A stretch of 64,000 bases of DNA, taken from Stieleria bergensis (lineage in GTDB: Bacteria > Planctomycetota > Planctomycetia > Pirellulales > Pirellulaceae). The notes below the pieces were generated by a model, which ran no database searches, was not told the DNA's origin, and was given only the letters and a program-made list of their open reading frames with translations. The position numbers and the translations under genes are program-made. The DNA lies in NCBI GenBank assembly GCA_007745635.1, contig CP036272.1:654772-718771 (forward strand), read 5' to 3'. This document shows, in pieces, positions 45,486-56,163 of the stretch (its first letter is position 1; each line of letters starts with the position of its first letter).

Positions 45486-48437
45486 TCAGTCGGTTGCGTT
45501 TGCCCATGGCAGATCACTAACGATTTCATCAAAGCGTTCGGGAGTGATTGGTTTTTGGATATAACCCATCGCACCCAATTCGCAGGCCTGTTTTCCAGTG
45601 GTGTCACTGTTGCGACTGCTGATCATCAGGACTGGAATCTCTCTGTTCTTCGGCTCGTTCTTGATTGCCGTTAACAGTTCCATGCCGTTCATTCGCGGCA
45701 TGTCAATGTCGCTGATGACTGTGGCAAAGGTCTGTTTGGCAAGCAGTTCGGAAGCCAGTTGACCGTCTTCGGCTTGGACAACTTGGACGGGGTATTTTTC
45801 TAATGCACGTTTGACTGCCAAGCGTGCACTTTTTGAATCGTCGACGACCAGAACCTGTGGCAGGGCAGCAGTCTGTTCGGCTGGCGAGCTGTCGGTCAAA
45901 CGCTGAACTTGGCTGCCGTACTTCGTGGCGTCAACCAATTGGCGTGGGTCGAGCAAGAGGACCACTTCACCCATGCCGCTTAACGTGGCTCCGGTGCACA
46001 GTGGATGTGATTTCAACATCGGTGGCATGGGACGGACGACTACTTCTTCCGGGCCCAAGACATGATCGACTAGGAAAGCGATGTCGCCTTTGTTGTCGCC
46101 ATCAACGGTAGCGGCGGAGGTTGCCAATTCGATGGCAGGGCGACGATTAAAGTCCTTCGCATTGACATCGTGCTGATTGCTTAAGTCCAAGATGTCATTG
46201 ATATCGATGGGCGAATGATCGGCCGTGAATTCACCGGTTCGCCGAACCGATTGCGCTGGGAAGGCAAACAGTTGCCCACCGGAGCGGAAGACCATGGCGT
46301 GTTGAATCATCGATGGCAGCGGGAGCGAGAGCCGAATGGTCGAACCCATGCCGTATTCAGATTCGACTTCGACCCAGCCTCGCATCCGTTCAAGTGTTGT
46401 TGCGACCACATCCATGCCCACGCCACGGCCAGAGATTTGGTTGGCCGACTCGCGTGTCGAGAAGCCGGGGTGGAAGATCAATCGCGCCAACTCGGCACGA
46501 CTGATCGATTTGTCAGGGTCAATTAAGCCGCGTTCGATGCCACGTCGGCGGATCGCGTCATAGTTCAGTCCGCGTCCGTCGTCGGTGACTTCAATCACCA
46601 GCAAGTCAGGGCCGCTGTGAGCATGTAGCTTGACCGTTCCCGCCGACAGTTTGCCTTCGGCGACACGTTCTTCCGGGCTTTCAATGCCATGGCTAACGCT
46701 GTTGCGAACGATGTGCATCAGTGGTTCAAAGATGCGTTCCTGAAGCGAACGCTCGATGCCGGTGTCTTCGCCAACCAGCTCCACTCGCACTTGCTTTTGC
46801 TCTGCTTTGGCAGCGTCACTGATCGCTCGGTGCAGACGTCGGAATAAACCCGAAACCGGCATGCGTCGCAGTTGGACCAATTCCAGGCGGAAGTTGCGAA
46901 TGAACTGTGAAACGGCTTGGTTGCCGTCGGCCACCGGCTGGTAGCAATCACGAATGCGCTGCGCTGAATCCAAAACGTCGTTGGCGACTTCGTTCAGATG
47001 TGAGAACGAAACGCTTTCGTCATCTTGGTTGAGATCATAGCCGTGGTCGGCCGCCAGAATCGCTTCGCCTTCGTGGCTTAGCATGCGCAGTCGGGTCACA
47101 CTATGAACCAATTCATCGTGAATCGATCGCAGTTCGCTGATCTCTGTGTCGCGTTGGTTTCGCAGCATCACCAGTTCGCTCAACATGTCCATCAGACGGT
47201 TGAGCTGAGAGGCTTTGACGCGAACGGTTTCGTCGTCATTCGACTTGTTGGCCGCTTTGCTAGCCGGCTGGGCCGCTGCTTGCGCAGGGATGGCGGCTTG
47301 CGAAGCAGTCGGTGTTGTGACTGCACTCGCGTCAGCCGAGGTGGCAGCAGGTGCTGGCACGGTGTTCTGAGTCGCAGCTTGTTCGGTGGGAAGCTCGCGT
47401 TTTTCCACGCGGGCTCGAATCACATCGGCATGCGGCAGCAATAGCTCTGATGTGATCGCATCATTGGCATCAATGGTGCGGCGGATCAGCTCTTCGACTT
47501 CATGAATGAACGCGGCTAAGTTTGCCCAGCCAACCGTGGCGGAGGCTCCTTTGATGGTATGCAGCTCGCGACCGATGATGGTGATTTGTGTGGAATCGCC
47601 AGGATTGGATTCGAGGTCGAGCAGGGCTTGTTCAATGTTTTCCAAACCGCGCGAGGCATCGTCCATGAATGCTTCAAACAGGTCAGCATCCACCTCAACT
47701 TCGTCGACCGGTGGCGGAGAGAGATCGCCGGTGGGAATCCAGCCTTCGAGGTGCTCGCCAGCCTCGTCGTCTGTTTCCTCTGCGTCGTCGGGTTCGATTT
47801 CCGCTGCTGAATCAGTGGCCGATTTCGCTGCTGAACCAGCGGCCGATTTCGCTGCTGAACCAGCGGCCTGCGGTGGGAGGCCGTGTTCATGGAATGTGTC
47901 GCTTTGGAGTTCCTGCGCTTCGTCGGCTGTGGAATCCGCCGCTGGAGTTGCAGCGGGTGCTGGCGAGCCTAAGCCGCTGAGCAGAGCGGCAATCTCTTCC
48001 GGGCTCGGAGCGTGAAGGTCACCTTCGCTGGAATCTTGTTCGTTGTTTTCGGTGTCAAAGTCTTGATCGGTCAGTCCGGATTCCAAACGGATTTCGATTG
48101 CTTCGAGCAGCAATTCCAATTCGTCGCTATCCAGTGGATCGCTGCCATCCCCAGTCAGTGCCTGGCGAATGGTGCTGCAGCTGTTGACGACGAACTGCAC
48201 CATTTGAATCACTTCGGGATCGTCATCATTGAAGTCTGACAACGAAGAGTCGACCGCATCAGCCAGGCAGCTCAGCTGAGCAACGACTTCGTGCAGCCGA
48301 TCATCGGTGTCTTCAAGACCGGCTTGGCTCAATTCGCTAAGCAGATCGACCGCTGTGGAGAAGTCAGTCAGGGTCGCCGCATCGCCATTGGCATGGAGCG
48401 TGTTGTCGTTCTCGGGAAAGGGTTGTTCGCTGGTCAT
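45486..48437 (-). CDS. CheA-type hybrid histidine kinase (Hpt-HATPase-CheW-REC)
   Basis: A 983-residue kinase. The Hpt domain holds phospho-His293 in ELHTIKGASATVGW. A dimerisation helix is at about 405-455. The HATPase has N-box LMHIVRNSVSHGIESPEERV (573-592), G1 TDDGRGLNYDAI and G2 GRGVGMDVV. The CheW-like domain is at about 708-835. The C-terminal REC has acceptor Asp910 (ISDIDMPRMNG) and Lys962. The N-terminal 250 residues are acidic and disordered, with a duplicated 27-base repeat giving AAGSAAKSAAGSAAKSA. This is the layout of Pil-Chp/Frz-like alternative chemosensory kinases. Its start overlaps the MCP stop by one base (TAATG). CheR and CheB are not in the window. Confidence 0.95.
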   Translation of the reverse strand: MTSEQPFPENDNTLHANGDAATLTDFSTAVDLLSELSQAGLEDTDDRLHEVVAQLSCLADAVDSSLSDFNDDDPEVIQMVQFVVNSCSTIRQALTGDGSDPLDSDELELLLEAIEIRLESGLTDQDFDTENNEQDSSEGDLHAPSPEEIAALLSGLGSPAPAATPAADSTADEAQELQSDTFHEHGLPPQAAGSAAKSAAGSAAKSATDSAAEIEPDDAEETDDEAGEHLEGWIPTGDLSPPPVDEVEVDADLFEAFMDDASRGLENIEQALLDLESNPGDSTQITIIGRELHTIKGASATVGWANLAAFIHEVEELIRRTIDANDAITSELLLPHADVIRARVEKRELPTEQAATQNTVPAPAATSADASAVTTPTASQAAIPAQAAAQPASKAANKSNDDETVRVKASQLNRLMDMLSELVMLRNQRDTEISELRSIHDELVHSVTRLRMLSHEGEAILAADHGYDLNQDDESVSFSHLNEVANDVLDSAQRIRDCYQPVADGNQAVSQFIRNFRLELVQLRRMPVSGLFRRLHRAISDAAKAEQKQVRVELVGEDTGIERSLQERIFEPLMHIVRNSVSHGIESPEERVAEGKLSAGTVKLHAHSGPDLLVIEVTDDGRGLNYDAIRRRGIERGLIDPDKSISRAELARLIFHPGFSTRESANQISGRGVGMDVVATTLERMRGWVEVESEYGMGSTIRLSLPLPSMIQHAMVFRSGGQLFAFPAQSVRRTGEFTADHSPIDINDILDLSNQHDVNAKDFNRRPAIELATSAATVDGDNKGDIAFLVDHVLGPEEVVVRPMPPMLKSHPLCTGATLSGMGEVVLLLDPRQLVDATKYGSQVQRLTDSSPAEQTAALPQVLVVDDSKSARLAVKRALEKYPVQVVQAEDGQLASELLAKQTFATVISDIDMPRMNGMELLTAIKNEPKNREIPVLMISSRNSDTTGKQACELGAMGYIQKPITPERFDEIVSDLPWANATD

Positions 48438-49816
48438 TAGACGCCCTCCCTGGGTAGAGCGTTGGGATCATGAGCAGCATTGGGTTCACTGGTCGCCGCT
48501 GGAGCCCGGACCAGATCAACCAATTGATTTCGCTGGGCGGGGTAGCGTTCCAGGTTGGGGTTCGTGCAACCGCGAAGCCGATGGATATTGACGTCCAGAT
48601 CGATGGCGGTTTTTGCCAACGTTTGAATGGCCCAAGCTGCGCTGTCAGAGCGTTTGCGATCGGCTTGGCCGGCAGCGTTGATCGATTCCAGGCCGCCAGC
48701 TAATCCCTGAATCAAACCTTTTTGCTGTTCACCTTGTTGCGACAAGTCAGAGACGACAAACATGCCTGAGTTGGTGACTTGAGACAGCTCATTGAGTGTT
48801 TCACGGATCGATTCGACGACAGCGATTTCGGAATCCACTTCACGTTGCTCGCGACTGATCACGTTCAGTGAGTCGCTGGTTTGCATTTCCAACGACTCCG
48901 CCAGCACAGAGATTTCGCCTGCGGAGTGTGCGGTTTGTTCGGCCAGTTTGCGAACCTCGTCAGCGACGACCGCAAAGCCTCGCCCATGTTCGCCTGCGCG
49001 GATGGATTCAATGGATGCGTTGAGTGCCAGCATCTCGGTACGTGCTGCGATGTCGGCAATGTTGCTGACAATGTTGCTGATCTGTCGCGTTGGATCGCCA
49101 AGTGAACGCAGTTTCTTTTTGCTGCTTTCGCTGCAAGCGCGGATCCGTTGAACGGCTTCTGATAAGCTGTTGGTCTTTTCGATGGCTCGTTCAACGGTTT
49201 GCTCAGCAGACCCGATTTGTTGTCTCAGTTGCAGGCATCGTTCAGCGACCTTTTCCATACCGGCAGAGAGGTTCTGCAGCAAGCTATTGCTTCGCATGGC
49301 CATCTCAGCCTGTTGTCCCTGAAGACTGCCCGCTTGACTGCGGCTGACTTCAACCACACCTGATTCCAATTGTGAGATCAGTTGATGCAACGACTGGCCG
49401 ACGCCACCGAGTGCGTTTTTGAACTGGCCCAAGTCAACATCATGAATGTCTTCGCGTTCTGCTAGGCGAGCGACCATGCTCTTGAGTTCACGCTCATTGC
49501 GACGCGAGTCAATTTCGATCTTCTCGTAGCGTTCAGCGGAGTGTTGCAGGGTGGTTCCAAGTTGGTCAATTTCGCTGATGCCGCAATCAACCGACGACTG
49601 ATTTTGAAAGTCGGTCAGCATCTTGGCAATTTGTGACAAGCCCTGGTTGACCTTGCCAGAGACCAACAGCGCGCTGATGGCTGCCGCGGTCAAGCCAGCT
49701 CCCAGGGTGATGATCCAGGAGTAGTCCGGAGCGACTTGGCTTCCAATAAAACCGGCGCCACCGCTGACGAGGGCGATGGCCGAATGACTGATGAGAAGAG
49801 TGATGTTAGTTTTCAT
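48437..49816 (-). CDS. Methyl-accepting chemotaxis-like protein, short sensor
   Basis: About 459 residues. ATG 49816 overlaps the CheW stop by ATGA, which fixes the start. Two hydrophobic helices sit at the N-terminus (about 5-28 and 33-54, [20 protein letters not shown]) with almost no periplasmic loop, so there is no external ligand domain. A long coiled coil then leads to the signalling tip with [20 protein letters not shown] and [20 protein letters not shown], the CheA/CheW contact hairpin, followed by [20 protein letters not shown]. The input is probably membrane state, protein partners or cytoplasmic signals. It is part of the ten-gene cluster and likely nucleates an array with the CheA and CheW beside it. 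Confidence 0.92.
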   Translation of the reverse strand: MKTNITLLISHSAIALVSGGAGFIGSQVAPDYSWIITLGAGLTAAAISALLVSGKVNQGLSQIAKMLTDFQNQSSVDCGISEIDQLGTTLQHSAERYEKIEIDSRRNERELKSMVARLAEREDIHDVDLGQFKNALGGVGQSLHQLISQLESGVVEVSRSQAGSLQGQQAEMAMRSNSLLQNLSAGMEKVAERCLQLRQQIGSAEQTVERAIEKTNSLSEAVQRIRACSESSKKKLRSLGDPTRQISNIVSNIADIAARTEMLALNASIESIRAGEHGRGFAVVADEVRKLAEQTAHSAGEISVLAESLEMQTSDSLNVISREQREVDSEIAVVESIRETLNELSQVTNSGMFVVSDLSQQGEQQKGLIQGLAGGLESINAAGQADRKRSDSAAWAIQTLAKTAIDLDVNIHRLRGCTNPNLERYPAQRNQLVDLVRAPAATSEPNAAHDPNALPREGV

Positions 49817-50358
49817 ACGGCAGTCCACTGTGACGCTGACGATGGGGCGGTGTCGTGTGAGGCAGACTGATTGGCAATTCCCTGCCAACCAGATTCAAGT
49901 GTTTCTTGAGCGATGCGTTCCAGGCTGTTGATGTCCAGCACGCTGAGCACGTTGCCTGAATAGGATGCCGTGCCTAGCAGAAACCGTGTGCTGGTTTCAC
50001 TGCGCTGGCTTGCATCAATGTGAGTCTCGATGGCATCAATGGAGATGACGCGGTCAATTGCGATGGCCCAGGATCCGTAGGGGCTATCGATCACAATCAG
50101 TTGTCCTTGGGGTTTGACAACCGGTCGTTGATTTCCAATCAAGGACTCCAAGTCGATGATCGGCAAAAACTCGCTGCGTAGATTTCCGATTCCAGCCAGC
50201 GAGGGGTGGCTTAGTGGGACGGAGACGATAGGCGGTTGCAGGGTGACTTCGCGGACACTGGTCGCCGGCAAGGCGAATAACGTGTCACCGCATTGGAACA
50301 CGCAGTGCTTGTCACTGAGTGTTGCGATACGAGATTGTTTTGGAAGAACGCTATCCAT
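49813..50358 (-). CDS. CheW-like adaptor
   Basis: A 181-residue protein. The CheW domain covers about residues 15-155: [20 protein letters not shown] is the typical first strand pair, [20 protein letters not shown] the middle segment, [14 protein letters not shown] and [20 protein letters not shown] the following strands. It couples receptors to the CheA kinase. The Shine-Dalgarno AAGGA lies eight bases before the start and sits in the last codons of the preceding gene. Its stop overlaps the MCP start by four bases, a clear sign of translational coupling. The name cheW is not given because this is not a motility system. Confidence 0.92.
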   Translation of the reverse strand: MDSVLPKQSRIATLSDKHCVFQCGDTLFALPATSVREVTLQPPIVSVPLSHPSLAGIGNLRSEFLPIIDLESLIGNQRPVVKPQGQLIVIDSPYGSWAIAIDRVISIDAIETHIDASQRSETSTRFLLGTASYSGNVLSVLDINSLERIAQETLESGWQGIANQSASHDTAPSSASQWTAV

Positions 50359-50362
50359 CGAT

Positions 50363-50950
50363 TCATTCCTTGACGTTGTCTTGAGGTTGTGATTGTGAAA
50401 GATTGCGAAGTGATTGCAGGACTCGCATCATGTCGGCTTCTTCCGGGGTTTCACCCAAGTCTTCTTGACGTTGTGATTCCTCGCCGCCCAAGTCCCAGGC
50501 GGGTTGAGGACTCTGGTAAATCAAGTCGACGGGATGCTCAATGGTGGGTTGACCGGCAACCTCACTTGTCTGTTCAGAAGCCGCTTCTGGGGCGATGGAG
50601 TGTTCTGGTTCGGCGACTGGAGTGCCCCAGGCAGAGAGCGGCACCGGGGCGGTGTCTTGGTCGGCCTGAGGTTGGTTCTCTCCTGCAGCCTCCGTGTTGG
50701 ACGCTGTCGCCGCTGCTCCGTCGGTGGTGGTCGTCGTGTCGGTGACCGCTTCGGCCTCCAAGGCAGCCATCGATGGCGTTAGCTCTGGTTTGGCCAACAG
50801 AATCCGTAAAGCATCACGCTCGATCGAAAGCTGTAGTAATTGTCCTTGCATCCGTGCACGCAGATCTTCCAGCTCACGCGTCCATTGCTGGAGCGTTTCG
50901 GCGGTCAACGCCGGCTGTTCGTCTTTGGTGAATTCTTCCAGTAAGTTCAT
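50363..50950 (-). CDS. Small coiled-coil protein, first gene of the cluster
   Basis: A 195-residue protein not assigned to a family. Residues 15-55 form a helical segment with heptads (LQQWTRELEDLRARMQGQLL), and 56-160 are a low-complexity acidic and Thr/Ala/Glu-rich region. The C-terminal helix EADMMRVLQSLRNLSQSQPQ may be a short binding motif. It is followed by the CheW gene, with only four bases between its stop and the next start. It is the upstream end of the minus-strand cluster, so the operon promoter should lie in 50951-51583. A structural or adaptor role is inferred. Confidence 0.72.
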   Translation of the reverse strand: MNLLEEFTKDEQPALTAETLQQWTRELEDLRARMQGQLLQLSIERDALRILLAKPELTPSMAALEAEAVTDTTTTTDGAAATASNTEAAGENQPQADQDTAPVPLSAWGTPVAEPEHSIAPEAASEQTSEVAGQPTIEHPVDLIYQSPQPAWDLGGEESQRQEDLGETPEEADMMRVLQSLRNLSQSQPQDNVKE

Positions 50951-51583
50951 CTGCGTGGGATCAAAGTCTGTGGGGTGATCAACGATGAATCAGTTGCGGT
51001 CGCGAACGACGGTGTCAGGCGATCGCGAGAACAGCAATCTGCACCTATCGGCAACGAATCACGGGAGCAATACCATGCGTCGCGCTCGGGAGGCAGCGAA
51101 TGCAGGAGGCCGTGTTGCTTGGAAAAGATGTAGCAGCTGTTTGCGGATCGCCTGGGTGCATCGACCTGCTCCGTTAAGTCAAGGCTGCCCTGGGCGGACT
51201 TGACGCGTGTGGGGTAATTTTGTTCGGTAATGCGGCCATCTCTTCGCCCGTCACTGTCCGCAGAGAAGGCTTAACGCCTAGCTTTGCCAATCAGTGGTTT
51301 CCAAAGAGATCCGTCACTTTGCGTGCACGGCCTCGCGGCCGGCTTGCCTTTTCGCGAATTACCGAATGAACGGCGCTCGCTACGGGTGAGAAGTCCTGCA
51401 TGCCCCACAGGATCACGGCCCGACAGAGATCAGCCAAACGGTTGAAACAACTGCGAAGCCACCCTGGAGAACAAGGCGGCGTCCCACTAACAGAATGTCA
51501 TGCTGCTAGGCTTGGCTGAGGTCTATGGGAAAGAGTTGGTCACAACCGATGACTGTCAAGTGAAACCCGAAAAGTAGCCCTAA
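50951..51583. other. Intergenic region upstream of the cluster, no gene recognised
   Basis: About 630 bases between the bioF-like gene and the coiled-coil gene, both on the minus strand. Frames here are broken. The region from about 51270 to 51560 looks like a degraded coding or mobile sequence, but I recognise no family. It should contain the promoter of the ten-gene cluster in its left half. Confidence 0.4.
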
Positions 51584-52816
51584 TCAGAGAGGTTTCACAG
51601 CATCGATCAATCGCTGTAGATCGGCCTGGCTGTGTAATGCGCTTAACGAGACACGCAAACGGCCCTGTCCTTCAGACACAGTTGGGGGGCGAATCGCTGG
51701 TACATACAAACCAAGCGATCGCATGCTTTCCGCTGCGGCGATCGTTGCAACATCACTTCCCGTCATAATCGGAATGATCGGAACACCGGTTTCCAGTGCG
51801 GTGATTGACTCTGTCCCGCTTCCTCCCTCGGGCAAAGTCGTTGCTAGCTGGGCTGCAGGGCTCCATCGCGTCTCAGCCAAGAACCTGCGAAACTGGGCTG
51901 CTAAGCCGCAGACGTGCTGGCGTCTTTGCTGGCAATCTGGCAATGAATCAACGGCAGCGATTGCCGCGTGCACAGCGGGCAGATTAAGAGCCGTGCTGTA
52001 GATCAGCGTGCGGCAGTGATTGACGAGATAGTCAGCGACAATTTGGGGACAGACAATAAATCCGCCTTGGCTTCCCAGAGCTTTGCTGAGCGTGCCAATG
52101 CGAATGTGCACGCTGTCCTTGACCCCCAGCGCCTCGCAGGCACCACTTAGGTGATCACCCAGTACACCGGTCCCGTGCGCTTCGTCAACGATCAGGTCCG
52201 CGTCGTGTGTTTTGCTGATCTGGACCAGTTGGGGCAGTGGTGCGAGATGACCATCCATACTGAAGACGGCATCGCTGACAATCCAGACCCGTTGGTACGC
52301 TTGGCGATGCTGGGTCAGGTGGTCATCGATAAAGTCGACGTCGCGATGCGGATAAACCACGCACTGCGCTCGACTTAAACGGCAGCCGTCAATCAGCGAG
52401 GCATGATTCAATTGATCGCTCAGGATCAAGTCGTTTGGTCCACAAAGAGTTGCGATCGTTCCCATGCAGGCGGCAAAGCCAGTGGGAAAGACGACGGCGC
52501 TTTGCGTGCCTTCAAGTGCAGCGATCTTGTCCGCCAGCGTCTGATGGTGCTCCGTCCAGCCGCACACTAACGCGCTGGCCGTTGAACCGGCTTGGCAAGC
52601 GTCTGAATCAGCTAGACGCTTCGCCGATTGTTCGACCGCATGATTGCCTGGCACTGGTTGATGAGCCAGTCCCAGGTAGTCATTGGAACCGAAGTTCAGT
52701 AACGGAGTGCCATCAGCCAGCGAAAGCGAGACTCCGGATGCCGAACGCGCCGTCAGTTTCCGCAGTCGCGATTGCTGATCCAGTGCGTCGAGTCGTGCTT
52801 GGAAGTCGTCCCACAT
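51584..52816 (-). CDS. bioF: 8-amino-7-oxononanoate synthase (BioF) family PLP enzyme
   Basis: About 410 residues from ATG 52816; the frame is open to 52906, but that would overlap glnS. It is a pyridoxal-phosphate alpha-oxoamine synthase. NFGSNDYLGLA is the N-terminal signature, VFPTGFAACMGTIA the cofactor-phosphate side, LIVDEAHGTGVLGDHLSGA contains the Asp and His of the PLP site, and GTLSKALGSQGGFI the Schiff-base lysine. BioF condenses pimeloyl-ACP or -CoA with alanine in biotin synthesis. No other bio gene is nearby, so 2-amino-3-ketobutyrate ligase or another alpha-oxoamine synthase cannot be excluded. It follows glnS by about 45 bases on the same strand. Confidence 0.85.
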   Translation of the reverse strand: MWDDFQARLDALDQQSRLRKLTARSASGVSLSLADGTPLLNFGSNDYLGLAHQPVPGNHAVEQSAKRLADSDACQAGSTASALVCGWTEHHQTLADKIAALEGTQSAVVFPTGFAACMGTIATLCGPNDLILSDQLNHASLIDGCRLSRAQCVVYPHRDVDFIDDHLTQHRQAYQRVWIVSDAVFSMDGHLAPLPQLVQISKTHDADLIVDEAHGTGVLGDHLSGACEALGVKDSVHIRIGTLSKALGSQGGFIVCPQIVADYLVNHCRTLIYSTALNLPAVHAAIAAVDSLPDCQQRRQHVCGLAAQFRRFLAETRWSPAAQLATTLPEGGSGTESITALETGVPIIPIMTGSDVATIAAAESMRSLGLYVPAIRPPTVSEGQGRLRVSLSALHSQADLQRLIDAVKPL

Positions 52817-52862
52817 TTGATCAGCAGCCTCGGCATTCGCCCTGTTCTCGGCACTTGCATTG

Positions 52863-54575
52863 CTAGTTCGCTTTGCCTTTGGCAACCATTTTGCCCCAGC
52901 TATCACGGAGTGGGACGATGCGATTGAAGATTAGTTTCTCTGCTGTTGTATCAGGATCGACGACGTAATAGCCGAGGCGTTCAAACTGGAATCGATCGCC
53001 GATCTGTGCTCCACTGATGGCTGGTTCGGCAAAGCCGCTGACAGTGCTCAGGGAGTCAGGATTCAGGTTGTCGAGAAACGATTTGCCATCTTTCGCCTGA
53101 TCGGGGTTCTCGGTGGAGAACAGTCGATCGTAATTGCGAACATCGATCTCTTGGCAGTGAGCCTGGCTGACCCAGTGAATCGTGCCTTTTACTTTTCGCC
53201 CGGAATTGTCCTGTCCCGATTTTGTTTCAGGGTCGTAGGTGCACAGGATTTCGGTGATGTTTCCAGCCTCGTCTTTGACGACATCCTGGCAGTCAACAAT
53301 GTAACCGCCCCGCAGTCGCACAGCGCCGCCTTTCTTTAAGCGGAAAAACTTGCGTGGGGCTTCTTCGCGAAAATCATCGCTGCCAATCAGCAGGGAGCCA
53401 GAGAAGGGCACTTCGCGTGTTCCGGCGGTTTCGTCTTCGGGGTTATTGACCGCTTGCATCATTTCAACATGACCTTTTGGCCAGTTGGTGATGGTCAGTT
53501 TGATCGGATCAAAGACAACCATGCGTCTGGAGGCGATACGGTTGAGATGTTCACGGACGGCGTTTTCGAGCCGCACCGCATCGATGGTGCTGTTGAACTT
53601 GGCGACGCCAACGTCAGTAGCAAAGTTGCGAATGGCCTCTGGAGTGTAGCCGCGTCGGCGCAGACCACTGATGGTTGGCATGCGGGGATCATCCCAACCA
53701 GTCACATGATTTTCTTGGACCAGTTGCAACAGCTTGCGCTTGCTCAGCACGGTGTAGGTAATGTTCAGGCGTGCAAATTCGATCTGACGCGGATGGTGGA
53801 TCTGGAGCGCGTTACAGTACCAATCATAAAGCGGTCGATGCTGCTCGAATTCCAAGGTGCAGACGGAAAAGGAAATCCCTTCGATCGAGTCACTTTGCCC
53901 ATGCGCCCAATCATACATTGGATAAATGCACCACTTGTCTCCCGTGCGATGGTGATGGGCTCGCATGATGCGATACATCACCGGGTCGCGGAGGTTCAAA
54001 TTGGGTGCAGCCATATCAATCTTGGCTCGCAGGGTGCGGCTGCCATCGGGGAATTCACCGGTTTTCATGCGGCGAAAGAGATCGAGATTTTCTTCTGGAG
54101 AACGGTCACGATGAGGGCTGTTGACGCCGGGTTCGGTCACCGTCCCGCGGTACGTTCGGGTGTCCTCTGGTGACAGGTCGCAAACGTAGGCTTTGCCCTC
54201 GCTGATCAGGCGCTCGGCCCAGTCATAGAGTTGATCGAAGTAGTCACTGGTATAGTGCAGGTTGTCCCACTGAAAGCCCAGCCACTGGACGTCTTCCATG
54301 ATCGATTCGACGTATTCGGTTTCCTCTTTTGAAGGGTTGGTGTCGTCGAAACGCAGGTTGCAAGTTCCGGAATGCTTTTGCGCCAGCCCAAAGTTCAGGC
54401 AGATACTTTTGGCGTGGCCGATGTGCAGATAGCCGTTGGGTTCGGGAGGGAATCGAGTTTGGACGGAGGTGAATCGACCGCCAGCCAAATCTGAATCAAT
54501 GGCCTGTTCGATAAAGTGCTTGCTCGTCCGCTCGTTGGATTCATCGGGAGTCTTATCGTTGGGCGCTTGATTCAT
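52863..54575 (-). CDS. glnS: Glutaminyl-tRNA synthetase
   Basis: A 570-residue class I synthetase that charges tRNA-Gln. ATG 54575 is chosen over upstream starts because the conserved part begins soon after ([16 protein letters not shown]). [20 protein letters not shown] contains the HIGH motif; [20 protein letters not shown] is a GlnRS hallmark; [13 protein letters not shown] carries the KMSKS-like loop. The C-terminal beta-barrel anticodon domain is present ([15 protein letters not shown]). The presence of GlnRS means Gln-tRNA is charged directly. The upstream neighbour is the cytochrome gene, ending 94 bases before this start. Confidence 0.96.
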   Translation of the reverse strand: MNQAPNDKTPDESNERTSKHFIEQAIDSDLAGGRFTSVQTRFPPEPNGYLHIGHAKSICLNFGLAQKHSGTCNLRFDDTNPSKEETEYVESIMEDVQWLGFQWDNLHYTSDYFDQLYDWAERLISEGKAYVCDLSPEDTRTYRGTVTEPGVNSPHRDRSPEENLDLFRRMKTGEFPDGSRTLRAKIDMAAPNLNLRDPVMYRIMRAHHHRTGDKWCIYPMYDWAHGQSDSIEGISFSVCTLEFEQHRPLYDWYCNALQIHHPRQIEFARLNITYTVLSKRKLLQLVQENHVTGWDDPRMPTISGLRRRGYTPEAIRNFATDVGVAKFNSTIDAVRLENAVREHLNRIASRRMVVFDPIKLTITNWPKGHVEMMQAVNNPEDETAGTREVPFSGSLLIGSDDFREEAPRKFFRLKKGGAVRLRGGYIVDCQDVVKDEAGNITEILCTYDPETKSGQDNSGRKVKGTIHWVSQAHCQEIDVRNYDRLFSTENPDQAKDGKSFLDNLNPDSLSTVSGFAEPAISGAQIGDRFQFERLGYYVVDPDTTAEKLIFNRIVPLRDSWGKMVAKGKAN

Positions 54576-54669
54576 GTTTCCAAAATCCGTTTCTTTGAGT
54601 TTTGCCGCATGGATTGCAGCCAAAGCCGCAACGCGGTTGCGTGCGGCAATTTTGAGATTGAATGACAGG

Positions 54670-56163
54670 TTATTCGGACTGAGCAACCGTGTCGTCGCCA
54701 GGAGCGGTCTCGACTTCTTCTACTTTCTTCAGCGAACGAATGAAGTTGATCAGATGCCAAACATCCTGTTGTTCGTACTTTCCAGGAACGAAGGTCGCCG
54801 ACGGCATCGGCGAGCCGGGGATTCCTTGCGTGATGCGGCGGTACAGGTCCGAGGCTTTCTCGCCACCGCGAAACACTCCCACCGTAAAGTCACGTGGCAT
54901 GGCGAAACGCGGAGGCAGGGCGCCGCGTGCCATCAAAGGCACCAATTTCTCTTGATGCTTCTGCGGGTCAATGCCGACTTTCATTGTCCAGTCTTTGGTC
55001 CAGTCGTCATAGTCTTTGTTGCCGCCGTCACCTTTTCCAGTTGGTCCATGGCATTTGTTGCAGCCAGTGATGTTGCTGAGAAAGAGTTCATGGCCGCGGG
55101 CGACCGACTTTGCCAGTGCTTCCGCTTGATCGCCTTTCGACAGAGCAACAAATTCAGCGTGACTGTCCGCGACAGGAATGCCTTCGGGCGGTGCTGGAAC
55201 GGCAGCGGCCATGTCGGCAGCACTTAGCCAATCGTCGGCAATTCCAGCGACGATGTCCTGAGCACCGGCATCGGCGATTTGGAAATCTTCCAGGGTTGGT
55301 TCAGGAATCTCAAGTTCTTCGTCTTCACTGACTTCTTGTTCACCCTCTGCATCGGCAACGGTTTCAGTCTCTGGTGCCACTTCGCTGGCTGATTTCTCTG
55401 GAACCGACTGTCCCTCATGATTGGGATCGAGTTCTGGATAGTACAAGCGATAGTCGCTAGCCAGGATGCCATCCAAGACACCCAACGCGACGATGTCACG
55501 TTCAAACTGGCCCCGCATGGACAGGTAGATGACGTAATCAACCAACGCTTGGATGTCTTCGTCAGTGACATCCACGATCCCGTTGCTCAGTGCCTTGATG
55601 CTGGTCATCGGGGTGCCAGGAATACCATCACGAATCAAGCTCGCCAGATCCTCTCGACTTGGCTTTGCATTACGGGTGGTGTCTTTGAACTTAAAGACTC
55701 CGAGACGGTAATCACGAGGGTACGGTGAGCTGATCGCAGCGAGTTCACCGCGGCCGTCGCCAGTAGTGCCGTGGCATTTGGCGCAGAGTTGCTGATACAG
55801 TCCATCCTTGCCAATGGCTGGTTTCATGCGTTCGAGAGAAACGACGTCGGTCAGGGCGCCGAACAGATCGTTCAAGTCCGTCAGAGCGAGCTTCTCTTCT
55901 GGATCGGTGCTCTTGCTAGGATCAAAGTTTGGAAGCTTGGGGTCCGCTGCGGTACCGAAATATTTTTCGACAATGTAGGCGGTGTCGCTGAGTGCTTGCT
56001 CGCTTTGAGGCTCGCTCAGTTCGTCGGTGATCTCGTACTTCATCACCTGCACCACGTTCGGTGCGTAGGCGAACTCGGGCTCGGGATACTCTCTGCGACA
56101 GCCCCCAAGAAACACAAACGAGGCAGCCAGCAGAGCGAGCAGCGGTAAATTCGACTGTCTCAT
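54670..56163 (-). CDS. Diheme cytochrome c lipoprotein
   Basis: A 497-residue protein. The lipobox FLGGC puts the lipidated Cys at 22, so it is anchored at a membrane on the periplasmic side. Two mono-haem cytochrome c domains follow: CAKCH at 127-131 with likely axial Met in IPGTPMTS, and CNKCH at 368-372 with IPGSPMPS. The region between them (about 250-330) is acidic and low in complexity. Both halves share the pattern [18 protein letters not shown], then [17 protein letters not shown], so the protein probably arose by duplication. It likely carries electrons in a respiratory chain. The adjacent glnS gene is functionally unrelated. Confidence 0.92.
   Translation of the reverse strand: MRQSNLPLLALLAASFVFLGGCRREYPEPEFAYAPNVVQVMKYEITDELSEPQSEQALSDTAYIVEKYFGTAADPKLPNFDPSKSTDPEEKLALTDLNDLFGALTDVVSLERMKPAIGKDGLYQQLCAKCHGTTGDGRGELAAISSPYPRDYRLGVFKFKDTTRNAKPSREDLASLIRDGIPGTPMTSIKALSNGIVDVTDEDIQALVDYVIYLSMRGQFERDIVALGVLDGILASDYRLYYPELDPNHEGQSVPEKSASEVAPETETVADAEGEQEVSEDEELEIPEPTLEDFQIADAGAQDIVAGIADDWLSAADMAAAVPAPPEGIPVADSHAEFVALSKGDQAEALAKSVARGHELFLSNITGCNKCHGPTGKGDGGNKDYDDWTKDWTMKVGIDPQKHQEKLVPLMARGALPPRFAMPRDFTVGVFRGGEKASDLYRRITQGIPGSPMPSATFVPGKYEQQDVWHLINFIRSLKKVEEVETAPGDDTVAQSE

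Noticed and set aside
53454-54173. 239-residue plus-strand frame
   Set aside because: Antisense to glnS; no start signal and no recognisable domain.
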